Assembly: GCA_943788345.1 (NCBI GenBank)
Contig: CALSPX010000004.1
Location: 1-64,000, forward strand
From: Ascidiaceihabitans sp023955215
GTDB lineage: Bacteria > Pseudomonadota > Alphaproteobacteria > Rhodobacterales > Rhodobacteraceae
DNA length: 64,000 nt
Direction: 5' to 3'
The notes beneath the pieces were generated by a model that saw only the letters and a program-made list of their open reading frames with translations, had not been told where the DNA came from and did not search any database. Every line of letters starts with the position of its first letter. Within the stretch, counting starts at the first letter, position 1. Positions 6,857 through 14,896 of this stretch are shown one piece after another. A program made the translations under genes and the position numbers.

Positions 6857-9238
6857 ATGCCAAAAGACGGTGAGATTAAAAGCGGAATTGGTGCCAGCAG
6901 TAAGCGGCGCGAGGACGTTCGGTTCCTAACAGGGAACGGCAATTACACAGATGACATCAATATTCGCGGACAGGCCTATGTGTTCTTCCTGCGCTCAGAT
7001 GTTGCCCACGGCACATTAAACTCTGTCGACACATCCGCCGCAGCTGCGATGCCGGGTGTTGTCCAGATTTTCACGGGCGCTGACTTTGAAGCTGTAGGTG
7101 GTATCCCTTGTGGTTGGCTTGTAACCGACAAGCACGGCGAACCGATGCAGGAACCTAAACATCCCGTTTTGGCGCATGGAAAAGTACGCCACGTTGGCGA
7201 GCCAATTGCAGCTGTTGTAGCTGATAGCTTGGAACAAGCACGCGATGCTGCAGAGGCGATCGAGGTCGACATTTCTGAACTGCCTGCTGTGATCAACATG
7301 AAGGACGCCTTTAAAGAGGGCGCAACCAAGGTCCACGATGATCTAACATCCAATCTTTGTTACGATTGGGGATTTGTTGAAGAAAACAAAGGCGCGGTTG
7401 ATGAGGCATTTAAAAACGCCCACCACGTGACCACGCTTGAGTTGGTCAACAACCGTCTAGTTGCAAACCCGATGGAACCGCGTGTTGCCATTGCTGATTA
7501 TGCCCGTAGCGATGAACAACACACGCTTTACACCACGTCCCAAAACCCGCACGTAATCCGTCTGTTGATGGGCGCATTTGTTTTGGGCATTCCGGAACAC
7601 AAACTGCGCGTCATCTCACCAGATGTTGGCGGCGGATTTGGTACTAAAATCTTCCATTATCAGGAAGAAGCGTTTTGTACCTTCGCGGCCAAGGCCTGTA
7701 ATCGCCCAGTGAAATGGACCTCGTCGCGTTCAGAGGCATTCATGTCGGATGCACATGGCCGTGACCACGTTACCACCATTCAGTTGGCGCTTGATAAAGA
7801 CAACAACTTTACAGCACTGCGCACGGACACTTTGGCAAACATGGGTGCATATTTATCCACCTTCGCTTCATCAGTCCCAACATGGCTGCATGGCACGTTG
7901 ATGGCGGGTAATTATAAAACGCCGCTGATCTATGTGAACGTCAAAGCGATGTTTACCAACACGGTGCCGGTGGATGCGTATCGCGGCGCTGGACGCCCTG
8001 AAGCGACCTATCAAATCGAACGTGTTATCGACATGGCTGCACGTGAGTTGGGCGCTGATCCAGTGGCATTGCGTCGTCAGAACTATGTGACTGAATTCCC
8101 ATATGCCACGCCTGTGGCTGTGGAATATGACACAGGTGATTATCACGCGACGATGGATAAGTTGGAAGAGATCGGTGATTTCACCGGCTTTGAAGAACGC
8201 CGCAAAGAATCCGAGGCCAAAGGCAAATGGCGTGGACTGGGCATCAACAACTACATTGAGGCTTGTGGCATCGCGCCGTCGAACCTTGTTGGTCAGTTAG
8301 GTGCGCGTGCCGGTCTTTATGATGCTGCTACTGTGCGTGTGAACGCGACGGGTTCCATCTCTGTTATGGTCGGGGCGCACAGCCACGGGCAGGGGCATGA
8401 AACCGCATTCCCGCAGGTTGTTGCAGATATGATTGGTATCGACGAAAGTCAGATCGATATTGTCCACGGTGATACCTCTAAGATCCCATTCGGGATGGGC
8501 ACCTACGGTTCGCGTTCTCTCGCGGTTTGTGGGTCTGCAATGGTACGCGCCACGGAAAAGATCATCGCGAAGGCCAAGAAGATCGCGGCTCACCTTCTGG
8601 AAGCGTCAGACACTGACATCGAACTAAAAGACGGTATGTTCAGCGTTGCAGGCACGGACAAGTCTGTGGCTTGGGGCGATGTTACCTTGGCGGCTTACGT
8701 TCCACATAACTATCCTTTGGAAGAGATCGAACCCGGTTTGGAAGAAACTGCGTTCTATGATCCGTCAAACTTTACTTACCCTGCAGGGGCTTATGCCTGT
8801 GAAGTTGAAGTTGATCCGGATACTGGCAAAGTTACGATCGAACGGTTTGCCGCTGCGGATGACTTCGGCAACGTCATCAATCCGATGATCGTTTCTGGAC
8901 AAGTACATGGTGGGATCGCCCAAGGGGTTGGTCAGGCTTTGCTTGAGGGGTGTTCTTATGATGAGGAAAGCGGCCAGTTGTTGACCGGGTCCTACATGGA
9001 TTACGCGATGCCACGTGCCGATGATCTGCCGTTCTATTCGGTTGATCATTCTTGCCAAACGCCTTGCACACACAACCCATTGGGTGTGAAGGGATGCGGT
9101 GAGGCTGGTGCAATTGGATCGCCTCCATCGGTTGTGAATGCTGTGATTGATGCGCTCCATTCGGGCGGTAAGAAGGTGGCGCATATCGATATGCCACTGA
9201 CTCCGGACCGCGTGTGGAATGCGATCAACAACGCTTAA
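6857..9238 (+). CDS. coxL: Molybdenum hydroxylase large subunit, form II CoxL-like
   Basis: Catalytic molybdopterin-binding subunit, 793 residues, of the xanthine oxidase superfamily. The N-terminal a/b hammerhead domain begins GIGASSKRREDVRFLTGNG. The cofactor-binding part contains DVGGGFGTKIFHYQEE, the loop AYRGAGR (residues 374-380) and the C-terminal GVKGCGEAGAIGSPP. In this family AYRGAGR marks form II (BMS) proteins, whereas true aerobic CO dehydrogenase (form I) has AYxCSFR with the Mo-Cu cysteine. The enzyme therefore probably oxidises an organic substrate or is at best a slow CO oxidiser. The gene is followed by the FAD subunit, giving the S-L-M order typical of form II. Confidence 0.93.
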   Translation: MPKDGEIKSGIGASSKRREDVRFLTGNGNYTDDINIRGQAYVFFLRSDVAHGTLNSVDTSAAAAMPGVVQIFTGADFEAVGGIPCGWLVTDKHGEPMQEPKHPVLAHGKVRHVGEPIAAVVADSLEQARDAAEAIEVDISELPAVINMKDAFKEGATKVHDDLTSNLCYDWGFVEENKGAVDEAFKNAHHVTTLELVNNRLVANPMEPRVAIADYARSDEQHTLYTTSQNPHVIRLLMGAFVLGIPEHKLRVISPDVGGGFGTKIFHYQEEAFCTFAAKACNRPVKWTSSRSEAFMSDAHGRDHVTTIQLALDKDNNFTALRTDTLANMGAYLSTFASSVPTWLHGTLMAGNYKTPLIYVNVKAMFTNTVPVDAYRGAGRPEATYQIERVIDMAARELGADPVALRRQNYVTEFPYATPVAVEYDTGDYHATMDKLEEIGDFTGFEERRKESEAKGKWRGLGINNYIEACGIAPSNLVGQLGARAGLYDAATVRVNATGSISVMVGAHSHGQGHETAFPQVVADMIGIDESQIDIVHGDTSKIPFGMGTYGSRSLAVCGSAMVRATEKIIAKAKKIAAHLLEASDTDIELKDGMFSVAGTDKSVAWGDVTLAAYVPHNYPLEEIEPGLEETAFYDPSNFTYPAGAYACEVEVDPDTGKVTIERFAAADDFGNVINPMIVSGQVHGGIAQGVGQALLEGCSYDEESGQLLTGSYMDYAMPRADDLPFYSVDHSCQTPCTHNPLGVKGCGEAGAIGSPPSVVNAVIDALHSGGKKVAHIDMPLTPDRVWNAINNA

Positions 9239-9245
9239 ATTTGAG

Positions 9246-9290
9246 ATTGGGGCACTGCCCCAGCTCTTGTGATATTTTTGGCCATTTTAC
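9246..9290. repeat. Hairpin-type intergenic repeat, copy 1
   Basis: TGGGGC-act-GCCCCA (9248-9262) is followed by a GATATTTTTGGCC tail. It resembles the element at 12740-12798, which also has a G/C hairpin followed by a TATTTGGCAAGATGAAG-like tail. I recognise this as the style of short hairpin repeats common between roseobacter genes. It lies between coxL and coxM. Confidence 0.45.
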
Positions 9291-9323
9291 CCAGCAATGG
9301 GCGGCCAACTGAAAGGACAAAAG

Positions 9324-10112
9324 ATGTATAACTTTGAATTTGAGAAACCCAGCAGCATTGCCGATGCAGTTGCAGCATTGGGAGGCGACGAGGCGCAGGC
9401 CTTGGGCGGGGGGCAAACCCTTATCCCAACGCTGAAACAACGCCTTGCTTCGCCAACAACATTGGTAAGCCTGTCTAACATTCCTGAGATGCAAGGCATT
9501 TGCACTGGCGACGACGGCGCACTGTGCATTGGTGGGTCAACGACCCACGGCGCTGTTGCATCCGGCGCTGGTGCTTATCCTGGCCTAGCAGCGCTTGCTG
9601 GTCATATCGGTGATCCCGCAGTCCGCAATCGTGGGACAATTGGCGGCTCACTGGCCAACAACGATCCATCTGCATGTTACCCTGCGGCTGCATTGGCATC
9701 GGGTGCCACGTTGGTCACCAACACACGTGAAATCGCAGCGGATGACTATTTTCTAGGGATGTTTGAAACCGCGCTGGAAGAGGGCGAAATCGTCACCGAG
9801 GTGCGTTTCCCAATTCCAGAGGTTTCGCACTACGAAAAATTCGTACAACCAGCATCGCGCTTTGCGCTTGTTGGTGTGATGGTGGCGAAGTTCGCTGATG
9901 GCGTGCGCGTTGCGATCACAGGGGCATCTGAGGAGGGCGTGTTTCGTTGGACCGAGGCCGAAGCGGCATTGTCAGCTAACTTCTCACCAGATGCGTTAGA
10001 TGGTCTGACATTGGATGCGGACAACATGATCGGTGACCTGCATGGCTCCAAAGAGTACCGCGCGCACCTATGTGGTGTGATTGCCAAACGGGCTGTTGCT
10101 AAGGCTGCTTGA
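9324..10112 (+). CDS. coxM: Molybdenum hydroxylase FAD-binding medium subunit
   Basis: Flavin subunit of the CO dehydrogenase/xanthine dehydrogenase family, 262 residues. It has both FAD-binding signatures: ALGGGQTLIPTLKQRLASP near the N-terminus and IGDPAVRNRGTIGGSLANNDP in the middle, followed by the C-terminal CO_deh_flav_C domain. It passes electrons from the [2Fe-2S] clusters to an acceptor. The frame is open from 9297, but ATG 9324 has AAAGGAC just upstream and gives the normal N-terminus MYNFEFEKPSSIADAVAAL. It closes the S-L-M operon; no coxD, coxE, coxF or coxG homologue follows. Confidence 0.93.
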   Translation: MYNFEFEKPSSIADAVAALGGDEAQALGGGQTLIPTLKQRLASPTTLVSLSNIPEMQGICTGDDGALCIGGSTTHGAVASGAGAYPGLAALAGHIGDPAVRNRGTIGGSLANNDPSACYPAAALASGATLVTNTREIAADDYFLGMFETALEEGEIVTEVRFPIPEVSHYEKFVQPASRFALVGVMVAKFADGVRVAITGASEEGVFRWTEAEAALSANFSPDALDGLTLDADNMIGDLHGSKEYRAHLCGVIAKRAVAKAA

Positions 10113-10125
10113 TCTAAGCTGTATT

Positions 10126-10165
10126 AAAAAAGGCCTCGTTGGATTGTATCCAGCGGGGCCTTTTC
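10126..10165. terminator. Bidirectional terminator after coxM
   Basis: AAAAGGCC (10128-10135) pairs with GGCCTTTT (10157-10164), with an inner GGAT/ATCC stem. It lies between the convergent coxM and SDR genes. Confidence 0.8.
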
Positions 10166-10180
10166 TGTTTGATGAAGGGA

Positions 10181-10930
10181 TTAGATCGAGCCGGCTTCGA
10201 CCATAAAGTTTGAAGCGGTGCACATCGCTGCATCGTCTGACGCGAGGAACAGCACCATTCGCGCAACGTATACAGGGTCAATCAGGTCAGGCAGGCATTG
10301 GCTTTGGCGATGGGCCTCTAACCCTTCGGGTGTTGCCCACAATTCCTTTTGGCGATCCGTCATTATCCAGCCGGGGACGACAGTATTGATGCGAATGCGA
10401 TGTTGCCCCAAATCACGTGCCATTGTGCGGGTCAGACCATGTACCGCGGCTTTGGCCGTTGCATAGGCTGGAAAGCCGCCAACGGTTTCCCACCATGAGT
10501 TTGAGCCTAGATTGATGATCGATCCACCACCCATTTCGATCATCGCAGGGGCGACCGATTGGATGGCGAAGAACATGTGGCGCAGGTTGGTGTCCATGCG
10601 TTCGTCCCAATATTCGGGCGTAACGTCCTGCCAGTTGTGGCGGTCATCGCGGGCCGCGTTGTTGGCAAGGACACTGAAAGGGCCCATCTGATCAGCCAGT
10701 TTGGCAATTGCGGTCTTCATCTGAGGAATATTACGTAAATCGCATATGGCATGCGGGGCACCTGTCGCCTCCGTTACAAGCGCGGAGTTCTCAACATCGC
10801 GATCAAGGAAGGCGACCTGGGCACCTTGAGCGGCAAATGCTTCAACCGTCATACGGCCAATACCGGATGCGCCACCTGTGACGAGAACCGATTTGCCCTT
10901 GAGGCTGGGATAATTGGCGAATTGGGACAT
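10181..10930 (-). CDS. SDR family oxidoreductase
   Basis: Classical short-chain dehydrogenase/reductase of 249 residues, cytosolic and NAD(P)-dependent. It has the cofactor motif TGGASGIG near the N-terminus, the NNA motif (VLANNAARDD) and the catalytic triad region SNSWWETVGGFPAYATAKAA, with Ser upstream and the YxxxK pair in YATAK. A PGWI motif follows the active site. The substrate cannot be told from sequence. It is convergent with coxM and is followed on its own strand by that gene's terminator, so it is probably a single-gene unit or the distal gene after infC. Confidence 0.9.
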   Translation of the reverse strand: MSQFANYPSLKGKSVLVTGGASGIGRMTVEAFAAQGAQVAFLDRDVENSALVTEATGAPHAICDLRNIPQMKTAIAKLADQMGPFSVLANNAARDDRHNWQDVTPEYWDERMDTNLRHMFFAIQSVAPAMIEMGGGSIINLGSNSWWETVGGFPAYATAKAAVHGLTRTMARDLGQHRIRINTVVPGWIMTDRQKELWATPEGLEAHRQSQCLPDLIDPVYVARMVLFLASDDAAMCTASNFMVEAGSI

Positions 10931-10954
10931 TGGGCACTCCGGTCAGTAGAAATG

Positions 10955-10990
10955 AAAAAGGCCGCACGACAAACGGTGCGGCCTTTTAAA
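10955..10990. terminator. Bidirectional terminator after infC
   Basis: AAAAGGCCGCAC (10956-10967) pairs with GTGCGGCCTTTT (10976-10987). It is bounded by A and T runs, lies directly downstream of the infC stop on the minus strand, and precedes the SDR gene. Confidence 0.85.
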
Positions 10991-11010
10991 AAAGTCTTCG
11001 GTGAAACAGC

Positions 11011-11562
11011 TTAGCCTTTTGAAGGCAGCTGACCGATAAGCATGACCATTTGGCGGCCTTCCATTTTCGGGAAGTTTTCGACCTTGCCGTGCTCTTTGGT
11101 GTCTTCTGCAACGCGTTCTAGCAATTCGCGACCCAAGTTAAGGTGGGCCATCTCGCGGCCACGGAAACGAAGGGTTACTTTAACTTTGTCGCCGTTTTCA
11201 AGAAACTTGAAAACGTTGCGCATTTTAACTTCGTAATCATTGGTGTCCGTATTCGGACGGAATTTGACTTCCTTGATCTCAATGATCTTTTGTTTCTTAC
11301 GTGCCTCAGACTCGCGTTTCTGGGTCTCGTACTTAAACTTACCGAAATCCATGATCTTACAGACCGGTGGATTGGCGTTTGGCGAGATTTCTACCAGATC
11401 AAGACCGGCTTCGTCAGCCATCACCATAGCGCGGGATGGGGAAACAACACCTACGTTTTCGCCGTCAGCGCCAATGAGGCGGATTTCAGCATTGCGGATT
11501 TTTTCGTTGATGCGTGGGCCAGTGTCACGTTGTGGCGGCGCGTTATGAGGTCTGCGAGCGAT
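11011..11562 (-). CDS. infC: Translation initiation factor IF-3 (AUC start)
   Basis: IF-3 binds the 30S subunit, keeps the subunits apart and checks start-codon pairing. The sequence has the N-domain GPRINEKIRNAEIRLIGADG, the linker ARKKQKIIEIKEVKFRP and the C-domain RFRGREMAHLNLG; 183 residues match the family. No ATG, GTG or TTG gives the normal N-terminus (I/M)ARRPHNAPPQRDTGP. The only start near a Shine-Dalgarno is ATC at 11562, with AAAGGA eight nucleotides upstream. A TTG at 11637 would add 25 residues unlike IF-3. In E. coli infC starts with AUU and IF-3 rejects its own mRNA; the AUC here suggests the same autoregulation. Confidence 0.92.
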   Translation of the reverse strand: MARRPHNAPPQRDTGPRINEKIRNAEIRLIGADGENVGVVSPSRAMVMADEAGLDLVEISPNANPPVCKIMDFGKFKYETQKRESEARKKQKIIEIKEVKFRPNTDTNDYEVKMRNVFKFLENGDKVKVTLRFRGREMAHLNLGRELLERVAEDTKEHGKVENFPKMEGRQMVMLIGQLPSKG

Positions 11563-11761
11563 GAGATTCGTCCTTTGGTTATTACATGTCTCTAATTGGG
11601 CAAAGTAAACATGGGCGTAGCCCTCCGCAAGACGCAAAATCAGCCGTATGGTGCCGAAATCGGGCGTTTTCCCCCTTGCACCTTTCCTTTTGGCCCCTCA
11701 TTTGACACCACACAAGGCGCAGTACCAATACCTGCGCAAGAATGTCTGAGGGGACAAAGTT

Positions 11762-12658
11762 ATGAAAAATCTATTGTGGATCGTTGTTGCTGCCGTAATC
11801 GCGGGTGGTGGCTATATGCTATATTCGGGTTCCAGCCCAAAAGAATTGATGAACTCTGCTGCTGACGCGGTAAACGCACCAGAAGCATTGGAAGCTGCAT
11901 CTGACGCTGTTGGCGATGCGGTTGAAGCAACTGAAGGCGCTGTTGCTGGCGCGGTTGACGCTGCAAGCGACGCAACTGCAGCCGCAGCTGAAGAAGCCGC
12001 AGCAGCCGTTACAGCCGCAAAGGAAGCTGCCGACGCAGCCGCTGCTAAAGTAGCTGAAGAAGCAGCCGCTGCTGCAGCCGCCGCGACTGAGGCTGCAGAA
12101 GCTGCTGCTGCCAAAGCCGCTGAAGAAGCTGCCGCCGCTGCAGAGGCCGCAGAAGCAGCCGCTGCTAAGGTTGCGGAAGAAGCAGCTGCCGCTGCAACTG
12201 CTGCCGAAGAAGCTGCAGCCGCCGCCACAGCAGAAGCCGCTAAAGTTGCTGAAGAAACAGCAGCTGCTGCAGCAGAAACTGCTGAAGCAGCTGTAGATAC
12301 AGCAACAGACACTGCAGCAGCGGCAACTGACGCTGTTACTGACGCAGCAACAGCAACAACAGAAGCCGCGACTGATACTGCTGCAGCAGCCGCTGACACA
12401 GCAACAGACGCCGTTGCAGGTACAACTGAAGCAGCGACTGATACAGCAGCTGCAACAACCGAGGCTGCATCTGGTGGCATGGCTGATTTGCTGTCAGTTG
12501 ATGGTTTCAACTTGGACAAAGTATCCGAGATGATTGACGGTTCGGAAATCGGTGCGTTCCAAAAGACAGCGCTGAAAACAGCACTGGAAAAAGCCAAGGA
12601 TAACCCTGAGGTTTTGCAAACAGTTTTGGACAAGATCAAAGAAGCCGCTGGCCTTTAA
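11762..12658 (+). CDS. Alanine-rich membrane-anchored repeat protein
   Basis: A 298-residue protein that I cannot place in a known family. Residues 1-22 (KNLLWIVVAAVIAGGGYMLY) form one membrane-spanning helix or an uncleaved signal anchor. Residues about 35-235 are almost entirely A, E, K, T, D and V in imperfect repeats, first of the type AAAKVAEEAAAAA, then ATDTAAAATDAV and TTEAATDTAA. This predicts a long continuous helix or a LEA/apolipoprotein-like amphipathic rod. A distinct C-terminal domain (about 240-298, GMADLLSVDGFNLDKVSEMIDGS onward) looks globular. A clear terminator follows. The long antisense frame is a by-product of the GCN-rich composition. Confidence 0.85.
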   Translation: MKNLLWIVVAAVIAGGGYMLYSGSSPKELMNSAADAVNAPEALEAASDAVGDAVEATEGAVAGAVDAASDATAAAAEEAAAAVTAAKEAADAAAAKVAEEAAAAAAAATEAAEAAAAKAAEEAAAAAEAAEAAAAKVAEEAAAAATAAEEAAAAATAEAAKVAEETAAAAAETAEAAVDTATDTAAAATDAVTDAATATTEAATDTAAAAADTATDAVAGTTEAATDTAAATTEAASGGMADLLSVDGFNLDKVSEMIDGSEIGAFQKTALKTALEKAKDNPEVLQTVLDKIKEAAGL

Positions 12659-12680
12659 TCTAACCTACATAAAATGACTG

Positions 12681-12711
12681 AAACCGCGCCCTTCACAGGC
12701 GCGGTTTTTTA
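12681..12711 (+). terminator. Rho-independent terminator after the alanine-rich gene
   Basis: AAACCGCGCC (12681-12690), a 7-nt loop, then GGCGCGGTTT (12698-12707) and further T residues. Confidence 0.9.
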
Positions 12712-12739
12712 TTGTTCGATTGATTGTCGTTGAGGAAAA

Positions 12740-12798
12740 GGGGGCTTTGCCCCCGCGCCAAGCGGCGCTCCCCCAGAGTTTATTTGGCAAGATGAAGA
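12740..12798. repeat. Hairpin-type intergenic repeat, copy 2
   Basis: GGGGGC-ttt-GCCCCC (12740-12754), then GCGCC-aag-CGGCGC, then TCCCCC and the tail TTTATTTGGCAAGATGAAG. The composite layout is the same style as the element at 9246-9290. It lies downstream of fpr and of the alanine-rich gene, between convergent transcripts. Confidence 0.5.
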
Positions 12799-12831
12799 TA
12801 AGCTCCAACTTGTGGGGGGAGCGGTCTTGGT

Positions 12832-13680
12832 TTAGCCTACGAAGGCTTTTTCGATAACGTAGTGTTTAGGGTCCGAATTTGCCCCTTCCTCAAGGCCAAA
12901 GCCCTCTAGGATCACTTTGATGTCTTTGTTCAGCCCCATAGACCCACAAACCATCGCGCGGTCCGTGTCGACGGAAATCCCGTCGATCCCTAGATCTTTG
13001 AACACTGTCCCATTTTCCAACAGCGTCGTGATGCGACCCATCTTTGGGCTCTCTTCACGGGTGGTTGTTGGGTAATAGCGGATCTTGGCGAGGTTTTCGG
13101 CACCGATCAATTCCTGCATCATCTCGTCGGCTTGCAGGTCTTCGATCAGTTTGCGGCTGTATTCCAGCTCTGCCACGTCGCGGCAGGTGTGGGTGATGAT
13201 GACCTCGTCGTAGTCCTCATATGTCTGTGGTTCACGCAACAGCGATGCGAAGGGGGCAAAGCCTGTGCCGGTTGCGAAGAACCAAATGCGTTTGCCCGGA
13301 AGCAGCGCGTCATGGACCAAAGTGCCCACAGGTTTAGGGCGCATGATGATTTCTTCGCCAACTTTGATGTGTTGCAGGCGCGATGTCAGTGGACCGTCTG
13401 GAACCTTGATAGAATAGAATTCCATCTCGTCGTCCCATGCAGGGGAGGCGATGGAATAGGCACGCAGCAATGGTTTTTGCTTGCCCGTTTCAGGATGCGG
13501 TTCACCCATCAAGCCAATCATAACGAATTCGCCGGAGCGAAAACGCAAGGACGCGGGGCGCGTCACGCGAAATGAGAACAGGCGATCCGTCCAGTGCGTC
13601 ACGGATGTGACGGTTTGGGCGTCGGGCAAGGTCGGGGCTTTGGTCGCGGATGTGGTGTTCACTGCTGTTTGCTCGGTCAT
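12832..13680 (-). CDS. fpr: Ferredoxin--NADP(+) reductase
   Basis: FAD flavoenzyme of 282 residues exchanging electrons between NADPH and ferredoxin or flavodoxin. It has the FAD-binding RAYSIASP motif, an NADP-binding ATGTGFAPFASLLREP stretch and the C-terminal YVIEKAFVG tail typical of the bacterial Fpr subclass. The frame is open to 13809, but ATG 13680 gives the normal start MTEQTAVNTTS. It is the last gene of the sulfur operon, 71 bp after the DUF934 gene, which suggests that it reduces the ferredoxin feeding the neighbouring sulfite reductase. Confidence 0.93.
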   Translation of the reverse strand: MTEQTAVNTTSATKAPTLPDAQTVTSVTHWTDRLFSFRVTRPASLRFRSGEFVMIGLMGEPHPETGKQKPLLRAYSIASPAWDDEMEFYSIKVPDGPLTSRLQHIKVGEEIIMRPKPVGTLVHDALLPGKRIWFFATGTGFAPFASLLREPQTYEDYDEVIITHTCRDVAELEYSRKLIEDLQADEMMQELIGAENLAKIRYYPTTTREESPKMGRITTLLENGTVFKDLGIDGISVDTDRAMVCGSMGLNKDIKVILEGFGLEEGANSDPKHYVIEKAFVG

Positions 13681-13751
13681 AGCTAAAATGTCACAAGGGA
13701 ACCCTTGCGCCTTTGATCTAGGGAATATGGGGATGTTTGGAAAGAGGGCAA

Positions 13752-14156
13752 TCAGCCGCGCATGCGGTCTTGATAATCGTTGTCTTTCCAATCCGAACGG
13801 AATTTCCATTGCTCTTGGGGTTGGCGTGCTGCCAGGTCTTGATGGATTTCGACCTCATCAAAGCCTGTGCGGCGGGCCATTGCGTATTGGTCTGAGATCA
13901 CATGACCATAGGCGCGCAGGCGGCCCGTGTAGCCGGCCAAGCGCAACATGCGTGCGATGGTGAAGCCACGACCGTCTGCAAAGCTGGGAAAGTTGATGCG
14001 CACCATTTTTAGGGTTGGCGTGATTTTGATATCAGCAGGGTTGGTGTCAGCGGGCACATCAATGGAAACCACATCGTTGGCGGCCTCGCCAAAAGGTGTG
14101 TAGCCTTGATCCCAAGTGTCGGCGGTAAAGCCTGTGTCAGTCACGAGAATAGTCAT
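13752..14156 (-). CDS. DUF934 protein of the sulfate-assimilation operon
   Basis: A 134-residue protein of the DUF934 family, which travels with sulfite reductase and APS reductase genes in proteobacteria; its biochemical function is not firmly known to me. The C-terminal half holds the conserved FPSFADGRGFTIARMLRLAG-type segment, then GRLRAYGHVISDQYAMARRTGFDEVE. ATG 14156 overlaps the cysH stop in ATGA, so translation is coupled; the open frame extends to 14372 only because it runs inside cysH. No signal peptide or metal motif is visible. Probably an accessory factor for sulfite reduction. Confidence 0.9.
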   Translation of the reverse strand: MTILVTDTGFTADTWDQGYTPFGEAANDVVSIDVPADTNPADIKITPTLKMVRINFPSFADGRGFTIARMLRLAGYTGRLRAYGHVISDQYAMARRTGFDEVEIHQDLAARQPQEQWKFRSDWKDNDYQDRMRG

Positions 14157-14896
14157 GTGTTCACTCCTGTACGCACCATTTTGCCGTTCACAAAATGAAT
14201 GCCGCATTCTTCTTTTTCTGTTGCACGCCAGCGGCCTGCACGTGGATCTTCGCCTTCTTTCACAGGGGTCGTGCAGGGGGCGCAGCCAATGGATGGGTAA
14301 CCTTTGGCCACCAATGGGTGGCGCGGCAATTGGGTATCTTGCATGAAGCGCTGTGTGTCTTGTGCACTCCATAAAGCCAATGGGTTCACCTTGATCCGTG
14401 GGCTGTTGTCTTCGGCCTCAAACATATTCAGGCGGGCACGGGTGCCCGATTGATGGCGTTTGCGGCCTGTAATCCAGCCATCAAACGAAGATAAAGCTTC
14501 TTGCAATGGCTCCGTTTTACGCAATGAACAGCAGGCGTTTGGATCTGATTTATGCAATGTGCCTGATGGATCATGCAGTTCAGCATCTTTGGCTTTGATC
14601 ACTTGGACGTTGGTAAGGCCAAGCAGGCTTGCGACGCGCGCTTGATATTCCAAGGTCTCTGCAAACAACATCTCGGTGTCGACAAACAAGACCGGTGCGT
14701 GGCGGTTCACTTGGGCAACCAACCGCAACAATACCACTGAGTCTGCACCAAAGCTGGAAACCATGGCGACATTGCCGATCTCTGCGTAAGCCGCTTTTAT
14801 GACCTCAATGGCACCCGCATGGGCGAACCGCGCGTTAAGTAACGCGGCCCGTCCATCATTGCGGTATGCACTCTCGAATGCGCTATTATGCAGCAT
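14153..14896 (-). CDS. cysH: Adenylyl-sulfate (APS) reductase
   Basis: Thioredoxin-dependent reductase that turns activated sulfate into sulfite, 247 residues. The PP-loop SSFGADSVVLL is near the N-terminus. The cysteine pairs in ACCSLRKTEPL and GCAPCTTPV bind a [4Fe-4S] cluster. This four-cysteine pattern marks the assimilatory APS-using enzymes; PAPS-specific reductases such as that of E. coli lack it. The pathway therefore probably bypasses APS kinase. The gene overlaps the end of the sulfite reductase gene by 11 bases and the DUF934 gene by four, inside one minus-strand operon. Confidence 0.93.
   Translation of the reverse strand: MLHNSAFESAYRNDGRAALLNARFAHAGAIEVIKAAYAEIGNVAMVSSFGADSVVLLRLVAQVNRHAPVLFVDTEMLFAETLEYQARVASLLGLTNVQVIKAKDAELHDPSGTLHKSDPNACCSLRKTEPLQEALSSFDGWITGRKRHQSGTRARLNMFEAEDNSPRIKVNPLALWSAQDTQRFMQDTQLPRHPLVAKGYPSIGCAPCTTPVKEGEDPRAGRWRATEKEECGIHFVNGKMVRTGVNT

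Noticed and set aside
11812..12639. A 275-residue open frame antisense to the alanine-rich gene
   Set aside because: It is the mirror of GCN-rich codons (reads as A, S and V), has no Shine-Dalgarno and no family similarity.
12720..12831. A small gene in the gap after the alanine-rich gene
   Set aside because: The region is made of hairpins and repeat-like sequence without a start and Shine-Dalgarno.
13681..13809. N-terminal extension of the fpr frame
   Set aside because: The extra residues are Pro/Arg-rich, overlap the DUF934 gene, and ATG 13680 gives the usual Fpr start.
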